Assembly: GCA_900552955.1 (NCBI GenBank)
Contig: USBO01000011.1
Coordinates: forward strand, 1-25,669
Length of the DNA stretch: 25,669 nucleotides
Direction: 5' to 3'
From: an uncultured Alistipes sp.
GTDB taxonomy: Bacteria > Bacteroidota > Bacteroidia > Bacteroidales > Rikenellaceae
Shown here: positions 15,668 through 21,198 of the stretch, one piece after another
Layout of the letters: every line of letters begins with the position of its first letter
How positions within the stretch are numbered: the stretch's first letter is position 1
The notes under the pieces: model-generated
Told to the model about the DNA's origin: nothing
Seen by the model: only the letters and a program-made list of their open reading frames with translations
Databases searched by the model: none
Position numbers and translations under genes: made by a program

Positions 15668-16276
15668 ATGGAAACTCTGAATATTTTTATCCGGTCGATC
15701 TTCATCGACAACATGGTTTTCGCCTTCTTCTTCGGCATGTGCTCCTACATCGCCGTGTCGAAGAGCGTCAAGACCGCTCTGGGACTGGGTGCCGCCGTTA
15801 CCTTCGTGATGGTGATGACCGTTCCGCTGAACTATCTTCTCAACGAATACGTCCTCAAGGCCAATGCGCTGGTCGAAGGCGTCGATCTGAGCTTTCTGAC
15901 CTTCATCGTCTTCATCGCCACCATCGCCGCCTTCGTGCAGTTGGTGGAGATGGCCGTCGAAAAGTTCTCGCCGACGCTCTACAATCAGTTGGGTATCTTC
16001 CTGCCGCTGATCGCCGTGAACTGCGCCATCATGGGCGGTTCGCTCTTCATGCAACAGAAGGTCGACGCGGGCACGATCGGCAACGTATGGCAGTCGATCG
16101 TCTACGGTTTGGGGTCGGGCATCGGCTGGTGGCTCGCCATCGTCATGATGGCCGCCATCCGCGAAAAAACCTCCTATTCGCACATCCCCGCTGCGCTCAG
16201 GGGCCCCGGCATCGCTTTCATCATCACGGGACTGATGGGCATCGCATTCATGATTTTCAGCGGCATCAAGTTGTAA
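15668..16276 (+). CDS. nqrE: Na+-translocating NADH:quinone reductase subunit E
   Basis: 202 residues with six transmembrane helices, homologous to NqrD and inserted in inverse topology. Iron-site cysteines are Cys25 in FFFGMCSYIAVSK and Cys118 in LIAVNCAIMGG, the NqrE counterparts of those in NqrD. The N-terminus METLNIFIRSIFIDNMVF is nearly invariant in the family. It starts 10 nt after nqrD; nqrF follows after 19 nt. Confidence 0.98.
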   Translation: METLNIFIRSIFIDNMVFAFFFGMCSYIAVSKSVKTALGLGAAVTFVMVMTVPLNYLLNEYVLKANALVEGVDLSFLTFIVFIATIAAFVQLVEMAVEKFSPTLYNQLGIFLPLIAVNCAIMGGSLFMQQKVDAGTIGNVWQSIVYGLGSGIGWWLAIVMMAAIREKTSYSHIPAALRGPGIAFIITGLMGIAFMIFSGIKL

Positions 16277-16295
16277 CTGTTAAAGATTTAGTAAG

Positions 16296-17558
16296 ATGAC
16301 ATTAACGATTATAGTTGCGATCGTAGCCTTTCTGGCGGTGACGCTCATTCTGGTGGGCCTGCTGCTCTTCGCCAAGGCGAAGCTCACATCGTCGGGCGAT
16401 GTGACGATCGATATCAACGACGGCGAGCGGGTGCTGACCACCGAAAGCGGTTCGACGCTGCTCGTGACGCTCGCCAACAACAACGTCTTCCTGCCTTCGG
16501 CCTGCGGCGGCGGCGGCTCGTGCGGCATGTGCAAATGCCAGGTGCTCGAGGGCGGCGGCGATATCCTGCCCACCGAGACGGGTTTCATCTCGCGCAAGAT
16601 GGCCAAGGATCACTGGCGTCTGGGCTGCCAGGTCAAGGTGAAGGAGAACCTCCGGATCCGCGTTCCCGAAGCCGTGCTCGGCGTCAAAAAGTGGGAGTGC
16701 GAGGTGGTCTCGAACCGCAATATCTCGACCTTCATCAAGGAGTTCGTCGTGAAGCTGCCCGAGGGCGAGAACCTCAATTTCCGTTCGGGCGGTTACATCC
16801 AGATCGACATCCCGAAGTACGATGCGATCAAGTTCTCCGATATGGAGGTCGACGAGCAGTTCCGCGCCGACTGGGACAAGTTCAAGATGTGGGACCTGGT
16901 GACGACAAATCCCGAACCCACGTTCCGCGCCTACTCGATGGCCAACCATCCGGCCGAGGGCAACATCATCATGCTCAACATCCGTATCGCCACGCCGCCG
17001 TTCGACCGCGTGAACGGCGGATTCATGAAGGTCAACCCGGGTATCTGCTCGTCATATATCTTCTCGCGCAAGCCGGGCGACAAGGTGACCATCTCGGGCC
17101 CCTACGGCGAGTTCTTCCTGCCGGACAACCTGCCCGACACCCAGGAGCTGGTCTTCATCGGCGGCGGTGCCGGCATGGCGCCCATGCGCAGCCACATCAT
17201 GCATCTGTTCAAGACCGAGAAGACGAAGCGTCCCGTGTCGTTCTGGTACGGCGCCCGCGCGCTGAAGGAGGCTCCCTATCTCGAGGAGTTCCACCAGATC
17301 GAGAAGGATTTCCCCAACTTCTCGTTCAATCTGGCGCTCGACCGTCCCGATCCCGAAGCCGATGCAGCAGGGGTGAAGTACACGCCCGGGTTCGTGCATA
17401 ACGTGCTCTACGAGAACTATCTGAAGAACCACCAGGCACCCGAGGACTGCATCTATCTGATGTGCGGACCTCCCATGATGTCGGCCTCGGTGGTCAAGAT
17501 GCTGGACGACCTCGGCGTACCGCCCGAAAACATTCTCTACGACAACTTCGGTGCGTAA
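16296..17558 (+). CDS. nqrF: Na+-translocating NADH:quinone reductase subunit F (NADH-oxidising flavoprotein)
   Basis: 420 residues, the entry point for electrons. One N-terminal transmembrane helix (about 3-26) anchors a cytoplasmic plant-type 2Fe-2S domain with Cys70-x5-Cys76-x2-Cys79 and Cys111. The ferredoxin-reductase part follows: the FAD-binding RAYSMANHP segment, the NADH-binding FIGGGAGMAPMRSH segment and the C-terminal YLMCGPPMM segment with the typical ending YDNFGA. An additional Cys81 next to the cluster is not a ligand in the family. It closes the operon: a strong intrinsic terminator begins 12 nt after the stop. Confidence 0.99.
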   Translation: MTLTIIVAIVAFLAVTLILVGLLLFAKAKLTSSGDVTIDINDGERVLTTESGSTLLVTLANNNVFLPSACGGGGSCGMCKCQVLEGGGDILPTETGFISRKMAKDHWRLGCQVKVKENLRIRVPEAVLGVKKWECEVVSNRNISTFIKEFVVKLPEGENLNFRSGGYIQIDIPKYDAIKFSDMEVDEQFRADWDKFKMWDLVTTNPEPTFRAYSMANHPAEGNIIMLNIRIATPPFDRVNGGFMKVNPGICSSYIFSRKPGDKVTISGPYGEFFLPDNLPDTQELVFIGGGAGMAPMRSHIMHLFKTEKTKRPVSFWYGARALKEAPYLEEFHQIEKDFPNFSFNLALDRPDPEADAAGVKYTPGFVHNVLYENYLKNHQAPEDCIYLMCGPPMMSASVVKMLDDLGVPPENILYDNFGA

Positions 17559-17570
17559 CCGCTGCGAGGT

Positions 17571-17608
17571 ATACGAAATAAGCCCCTTTTGCAAGGGGCT
17601 TATTTTTC
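17571..17608. terminator. Intrinsic terminator of the nqr operon (bidirectional)
   Basis: A perfect 13-bp stem (AAATAAGCCCCTT and AAGGGGCTTATTT) with a TTGC loop at 17576-17605 is followed by further T residues. The arms continue as ATACG and CGTAT after a 2-nt bulge. Because the stem is A-rich on one side and T-rich on the other, it should also stop transcripts of the converging minus-strand gene that ends at 17622. Confidence 0.92.
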
Positions 17609-17621
17609 GTATGGGGCCTCG

Positions 17622-18020
17622 CTAACTCTCCGTGAAAAGTTCCAGGGCGACTCCCCGCAGCCATTCGATCAGCGCATCGGGGTCGGAGCCCCGGCGGTGC
17701 GAGTGCTCGAGTGCGATCGTCATCAGCCGGTAAAGCGCTTGCAGAAGATCGGCCGTTCGGGCTGCGGGAAATTTCTTGATCAGTAAAACGTACAGGCGTA
17801 AGAGTTCCCGAAGCGCCGCCGGCAGCTCCACTTCGGTGAGGAGTTCCGGCCGGTCGAAGTGCAGATAATTGCGGTGCGTACTCGTGCCGATGCCGCAGAG
17901 CGATCCGGTGATGAGCGAGCAGCACCGGCTATGAGACCATCGCGCATTGCCGGTTTCGTAGAAAAGCGAATCGACGAGGCGCACGACAGCCACACGGTGG
18001 AGATAATGCTTATCTTTCAT
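17622..18020 (-). CDS. Uncharacterised small protein (132 residues)
   Basis: I do not recognise this family. The chosen start, ATG at 18020, gives MKDKHYLHRVAVVRLVDSLF; the frame stays open back to 18215, but the added residues are low-complexity, Ser/Pro/Arg-rich and look like translated GC-rich noncoding DNA. The product is predicted soluble, with no signal peptide or membrane helix. The first 60 residues contain a Trp/Cys/His-rich stretch (ETGNARWSHSRCC, then GIGTSTHRNYLHFD). The rest is mostly helical and leucine-rich (ELPAALRELLRLYVLLIKKF, then a second helical pair). CC plus nearby His residues might bind a metal, but no known motif fits. Codon use matches neighbours. It converges on nqrF across a shared terminator and may be read from the promoter at 18410-18440 through a structured leader of about 380 nt. 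Confidence 0.7.
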   Translation of the reverse strand: MKDKHYLHRVAVVRLVDSLFYETGNARWSHSRCCSLITGSLCGIGTSTHRNYLHFDRPELLTEVELPAALRELLRLYVLLIKKFPAARTADLLQALYRLMTIALEHSHRRGSDPDALIEWLRGVALELFTES

Positions 18021-18233
18021 GAGTGACGATTTTTTCGGTGAGACGTTGGCGGGTGCGGATGCGCGGTGCGCACGGGAGGCGGGAGCGCGGATCGGCGGGC
18101 AGGAGGGCAATCCCTTCGAAGGAGATCGGACGGAACAGGCGTCGGGTGCATTTCGGCAGTCGCCTGTCATGCGGGAGTGTGACCCGTTTCGATGATTGTT
18201 TTTCATTTTCGGCATATTTTATGAACCGTTTGT
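18021..18233. other. GC-rich stretch without a recognised gene
   Basis: This stretch lies between the small-protein gene and the structured element. Both strands hold short open frames: an upstream extension of the 17622-18020 gene to 18215, and a plus-strand frame at 18023-18238. Their translations are Arg/Ser/Pro-rich without domains. I see no promoter element of the TAnnTTTG type here for the minus-strand gene. It may be the distal part of a long leader. Confidence 0.4.
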
Positions 18234-18404
18234 TCTAAAATATGCGCAGTCCCGACTGATACATCCTTTTGATTGCCTATCATAACATATGAGCCGAGAA
18301 CTGCGCATAACACCAGTTTCAGCTGTTTACCTGTTACTTAATAGGCCTCAGGATGGATAAACAGTTGGGGAGAAGGAGCCCGATGCTCCCGTATCGTTCA
18401 ATTT
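18234..18404 (-). ncRNA. Putative structured RNA or structured leader (unassigned)
   Basis: A consensus minus-strand promoter at 18410-18440 points into about 170 nt with three successive stem-loops. In transcript order: a 5-bp hairpin GGAGC/GCTCC (18375-18389); an arm CAACTGTTTA pairing with TAAACAGCTG (18358-18367 with 18320-18329, one A-C mismatch) and an inner CCTG/CAGG; and a long stem of 10 bp (TATGCGCAGT with ACTGCGCATA, 18300-18309 with 18241-18250) extended, past one bulged base, by 7 bp including two G-U pairs. The last stem is followed by TTTTAG, as in an intrinsic terminator. No reading frame fits. It could be an independent small RNA (6S-like RNAs have this size, but I do not see the single-rod 6S fold) or an attenuating leader of the gene at 17622-18020. 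Class unknown. Confidence 0.55.
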
Positions 18405-18409
18405 CTTTT

Positions 18410-18440
18410 CAAATGTATGTCTTTTTATTGTAATTACAAA
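18410..18440 (-). promoter_or_regulatory. Consensus Bacteroidetes promoter (minus strand)
   Basis: On the minus strand TTTG (18440-18437), 19 nt, then TACATTTG (18417-18410) match both boxes of the Bacteroidetes housekeeping promoter with ideal spacing. It is the best promoter in the window. Transcription would start near 18403 and enter the structured element, not an adjacent coding start. Confidence 0.8.
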
Positions 18441-18473
18441 ATTTTTATATCAACAATTGTATAAAAATTGTAA
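18428..18473. promoter_or_regulatory. Nested palindromes, possible operator
   Basis: TTGTAATTACAA (18428-18439) is a perfect 12-bp palindrome overlapping the -33 box of the minus-strand promoter. A larger inverted repeat has arms TTACAA-aa-TTTTTATA (18434-18449) and TATAAAAATTGTAA (18460-18473) around a 10-nt spacer. The hexamer TTGTAA or its complement thus occurs three times in 46 nt. The region is far more AT-rich than its surroundings and could bind a dimeric regulator. Confidence 0.45.
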
Positions 18474-18480
18474 CTAACGG

Positions 18481-18636
18481 CATTCGGGCTGTGTTTCCTC
18501 CCGCGGGGACGTGTCCGATTTCGCTCCGGCCGGTGTCGGCCGCAAGGGTTCGGAGACCGGGGCCGGTGATAGGGGAGCGCCCCGTTTTTTTCGGGAAAGG
18601 ATCGGTGCGACATGAAATTATCTCGGACTATTTTAT
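18481..18636. other. Gene-free GC-rich stretch before the HAD gene
   Basis: Two small structures are visible: a 6-bp hairpin CGGCCG/CGGCCG with a GTGT loop (18527-18542) and a CCCG-T7-CGGG hairpin (18581-18595). The frame of the downstream HAD gene is open back to 18491, but the added residues lack homology to the family. No other signal was found. Confidence 0.35.
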
Positions 18637-18644
18637 TAATTTTG
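18637..18644 (+). promoter_or_regulatory. -7 element immediately before the YihX-like HAD start codon
   Basis: TAATTTTG matches TAnnTTTG and ends 5 nt before the ATG at 18650, so the transcript would have almost no 5' leader. There is no clear TTTG at the -33 distance. Confidence 0.5.
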
Positions 18645-18649
18645 AGGCG

Positions 18650-19240
18650 ATGAAAAATGTTGTTTTCGATTTGGGCGGGGTGGTGTTCCACCGCGATGCG
18701 AAGAAGGTGCGGCGGGAGCTGATCGACTTTTTCGCATTCATCTTCGCGTCGAAGATGCCGCTTTTCTGGGAGGAATACGATCGTGGAGCTCTCACTTTCG
18801 ACGAGGTGCTCGACGAACTGAGCAGAGCGAAGGGTTGTGAGCGCGCCGTGGCGGAGAGCTATCTGCGCGAGGCGCTGGATCGGCAGGAGACGATTCCGCA
18901 GACTGCGGCGCTGATCCGCGACCTCAAGCGGGCCGGCTACCGGCTCTACGTGCTGTCGAACATGTCGCGCGAGTTCATCGACTTTCTGCGGCAGAGCGAG
19001 ATTTACGCCCTGTTCGACGGCGATGTGGTTTCGTGCGAGGAGCGTGTCGTCAAACCCGAGCCCCGCATCTATGAGGTGCTGCTCGAGCGCTTCGGGCTCG
19101 ATCCGGCCGAAACGCTCTTTATCGACGACCGCCGCTCGAATCTCGAGGCTGCTGCGGCGTTCGGCATCAAGACGTTCCATTTCGCCGATGCGGAGACGAG
19201 CTGTGCGCGGCTGCGCGGGATGCTGCTGGCCGGAGAGTGA
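18650..19240 (+). CDS. HAD-superfamily hydrolase, YihX/epoxide-hydrolase-N-terminal-like
   Basis: 196 residues. Motif I is FDLGGVV: nucleophile Asp7 is present, but the second Asp of DxD is Gly9, a substitution found in the YihX (glucose-1-phosphatase)-like group. Motif II is LSNMS, motif III has Lys in VVKPEPRIYEVLL, and motif IV is LFIDDRRSNLEAA. The four-helix cap lies between motifs I and II. A sugar-phosphate phosphatase role is plausible; the substrate is unknown. The longer frame from 18491 was rejected because its N-terminal part has no family resemblance, while MKNVVFDLGGVVF is canonical. It is 27 nt upstream of mscL and probably cotranscribed with it. Confidence 0.9.
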   Translation: MKNVVFDLGGVVFHRDAKKVRRELIDFFAFIFASKMPLFWEEYDRGALTFDEVLDELSRAKGCERAVAESYLREALDRQETIPQTAALIRDLKRAGYRLYVLSNMSREFIDFLRQSEIYALFDGDVVSCEERVVKPEPRIYEVLLERFGLDPAETLFIDDRRSNLEAAAAFGIKTFHFADAETSCARLRGMLLAGE

Positions 19241-19267
19241 CCTAACACATCAAAAAACTGAGATAAA

Positions 19268-19747
19268 ATGGGATTTTTCAAGGAATTCAAAGCGTTCGCC
19301 ATGAAGGGCAACGTGATGGATATGGCCGTCGGTGTCATCATCGGCGGGGCGTTCGGAAAGATCGTTTCGTCGTTGGTCAACGACATTCTGATGCCGCCGA
19401 TCGGAGCGTTGCTCGGCAACGTCAACTTCTCGGATTTGAAGATCGACATTTCGCGGTTGCGCGACGTGTCGAAAGTCGTGGGCGATGTCGCCAACAAGAT
19501 GACGCCCGACGATCTGAACATCGCGGCGAAAGCGAGCGAGACGGTAGAACCGATCTACTGGAACTACGGCGCCTTCATCCAGCAGTGCATCGACTTCACG
19601 ATTCTGGCTTTCTGTGTCTTCATGATGGTCAAGGTGATGAACCGGCTGACGAAAAAGCGGGAGGAGGCTCCGCAGCCCGTGCCCGCTCCGACGAAGGAGG
19701 AGCAGCTGCTGACCGAAATCCGCGACCTTCTCAGGGAGCGGAAGTGA
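19268..19747 (+). CDS. mscL: Large-conductance mechanosensitive channel
   Basis: 159 residues, slightly longer than E. coli MscL (136). The pentameric inner-membrane channel opens on hypo-osmotic shock. The amphipathic N-terminal helix and pore-lining TM1 are recognisable: MGFFKEFKAFAMKGNVMDMA followed by VGVIIGGAFGKIVSSLV, with small residues (GVIIGGAFG) at the constriction. The periplasmic loop is enlarged (about residues 45-95, with a DLKIDISRLRDVSK stretch), and TM2 spans about 102-125. The C-terminal helical bundle carries a Pro-rich linker (APQPVPAPTKEEQLL) and ends LTEIRDLLRERK, which is typical. A terminator follows 22 nt after the stop. Confidence 0.98.
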   Translation: MGFFKEFKAFAMKGNVMDMAVGVIIGGAFGKIVSSLVNDILMPPIGALLGNVNFSDLKIDISRLRDVSKVVGDVANKMTPDDLNIAAKASETVEPIYWNYGAFIQQCIDFTILAFCVFMMVKVMNRLTKKREEAPQPVPAPTKEEQLLTEIRDLLRERK

Positions 19748-19769
19748 TCCGCCCCGTCCGGAGAAACAG

Positions 19770-19798
19770 AACCCCCGCAACCGAAAGTTGCGGGGGTT
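19770..19798. terminator. Bidirectional terminator between mscL and the lipoprotein gene
   Basis: A perfect 12-bp stem (AACCCCCGCAAC and GTTGCGGGGGTT) with a 5-nt CGAAA loop lies between converging stop codons. The downstream T content is modest on the plus strand (GTCGTCTCTG) and somewhat better on the minus strand (CTGTTTCTCC). Confidence 0.8.
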
Positions 19799-19819
19799 GT
19801 CGTCTCTGAGGGCGGCCGG

Positions 19820-20998
19820 TCACTCGACCGCCTCGAATGCCTGGTCGGGATCGCCCGTCCATTTGTAAAGACGCACGGTGCTGCTCTGCTTGCCCGTCTG
19901 TTTGTTCTTGGCGTTGTGGGAGATGTAGAAATATCCGTCGCCGAGGGGACAGAGACCCGTCGTGCCCCATTTGAAGTTCCAGCCGTAGGTGTCGCTGGCG
20001 GCGTCGTGCCGCCCTGCGGGCAGCAGCGTCAGCACCTCACCCTCGACGGCGGGGTCGAATCCCAGGAGCGTTTCGCGCTTCGGGGCCTTGCTGCCGTCGA
20101 TGACGAAGTAGGAGTAGTTGGGGTATTGCGACTTCTTGCCCTTGTAGACCGCAGCGTGCATATTGCCCGAAGCCTTGTCGTAGGCGAGGTTCTGGATGCC
20201 CCACGAGGTGTTGCCCGTGTAGAGGAAGTATTTGTGCAGCGGCTTTTCGGGCCCGCTCTTGTGGAGGTTCTCCTGCGTGAGCGGCTGCTCGTACTGCTTC
20301 CAGTCCTGCGTGTCGTAGGCCAGAATCACCTGATAGTCGTTGTCGGTGCGCAGCGTGTCGCCGTAGATGCCGTAGGCGACGTAGAGATACTTCTTTCCGT
20401 CGCGGCTCTGACCGAACGCGGGTGCGAAGGTCACGCCGTCGATGCCCGAGCAGCCGAAACGATGCTCCAGTTCCGTGCCGCTGTTGACGGTTTTCGCGTA
20501 GTAGTCGTCGACGGCTTCCTTGATGTAGACCGTTTTCATCACGTCGTCCTTCTCGGCGTTCATGCCGATGCGGTCGATGCGGTCGATGTCGAAGACGGCG
20601 ACGTAGAACCCCGTCTGCTGGTCGTTGTTCGTCCCTTCCAATTTGTTGAGAATCCCCTTGCCGATGGCGTCGTGCTTGTACTCGATCGAGGCGTAGAGCC
20701 GGCCGTCGTCGGGGTTGAGCGTCATGCAGCCCAGGTGGCCGGTCATGCCCTCGACGCTGCCGAGCAGGTTGCCCTGAAGGTCGGTTTTGAGCAGCGACGT
20801 GGTGAAGGAGAAATACATATGGCCGCGGTCGGGATCGACGGCAATGCCCTGCACGTGGAACGGGCCCTGTTCGCCCGAGTGGATTTCGCGGGGGAGGGCT
20901 GCGATGTCGACCGTTTTTTTGTCGTTCGATGTTCCCGAAGGACAAGCCGTGAGCAGCGGCAGGAAGAGCAGAATGGGAAGGAGTCTTTTGAAATTCAT
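19820..20998 (-). CDS. Uncharacterised lipoprotein, possible beta-propeller
   Basis: 392 residues with a type II signal peptide: basic MNFKRLL, a hydrophobic core and lipobox LTAC with lipidated Cys19. The residues after the cysteine (PSGTSNDKK) do not clearly match a surface-export signal. The mature part has repeated short blocks of the form GIAVDPDRGHMYFSF, MTLNPDDGRLYASI, NLAYDKASGNMHAAVY and LCPLGDGYFYIS, spaced like blades of an SMP-30/NHL-type propeller; this is inference from pattern, not a recognised family. Aromatic and Asp residues are frequent, as in carbohydrate- or ligand-binding propellers. It stands alone: terminators flank it on both sides and it has its own promoter near 21085-21115. 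No function can be given. Confidence 0.85.
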   Translation of the reverse strand: MNFKRLLPILLFLPLLTACPSGTSNDKKTVDIAALPREIHSGEQGPFHVQGIAVDPDRGHMYFSFTTSLLKTDLQGNLLGSVEGMTGHLGCMTLNPDDGRLYASIEYKHDAIGKGILNKLEGTNNDQQTGFYVAVFDIDRIDRIGMNAEKDDVMKTVYIKEAVDDYYAKTVNSGTELEHRFGCSGIDGVTFAPAFGQSRDGKKYLYVAYGIYGDTLRTDNDYQVILAYDTQDWKQYEQPLTQENLHKSGPEKPLHKYFLYTGNTSWGIQNLAYDKASGNMHAAVYKGKKSQYPNYSYFVIDGSKAPKRETLLGFDPAVEGEVLTLLPAGRHDAASDTYGWNFKWGTTGLCPLGDGYFYISHNAKNKQTGKQSSTVRLYKWTGDPDQAFEAVE

Positions 20999-21084
20999 GC
21001 GGTTAGTTGTTGATGGTGATTGATTTGAGTTGCTTTTTCGATTCTTTCGACCTTTACTTTCTTTTGTTTTCGTGACCGGTCGAA

Positions 21085-21115
21085 CAAAAATACGAAATTA
21101 TAGGACACGATCCAA
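21085..21115 (-). promoter_or_regulatory. Promoter of the lipoprotein gene
   Basis: Minus-strand TTG (21115-21113), 20 nt, then TATTTTTG (21092-21085) fit the Bacteroidetes consensus. The predicted leader is about 80 nt and AG/CT-skewed. A second -7-like TAATTTCG (21100-21093) directly precedes it. Confidence 0.6.
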
Positions 21116-21145
21116 TACGCGGCGGAAATTTCGGCCTCGGGATAC

Positions 21146-21178
21146 GAAAAACCGGAAAACCCCGAGGGATTTTCCGGT
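21146..21178 (-). terminator. Intrinsic terminator of the efflux operon
   Basis: On the minus strand the 9-bp stem ACCGGAAAA/TTTTCCGGT with a 10-nt loop is followed directly by TTTTTCG. It begins about 20 nt after the stop of the TolC-like gene. Confidence 0.85.
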
Positions 21179-21198
21179 CGTAGGGTGGTGCGGAGCCG

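Noticed and set aside
18021..18215. N-terminal extension of the unknown 132-residue protein
   Set aside because: The extra residues are low-complexity and Ser/Pro/Arg-rich; the ATG at 18020 is preceded by an A-rich stretch typical of starts in this phylum. Not fully excluded.
18234..18404. Identification of the structured element as 6S RNA, tmRNA or SRP RNA
   Set aside because: It shows three separate stem-loops, not one long rod with a central bubble; there is no tag-peptide frame as in tmRNA and no GGAA-loop SRP core. Left unassigned.
18491..18649. N-terminal extension of the YihX-like HAD gene
   Set aside because: The added 53 residues (Pro/Arg/Gly-rich) do not resemble the family, and the ATG at 18650 puts the catalytic motif at the usual position, preceded by a -7 element.
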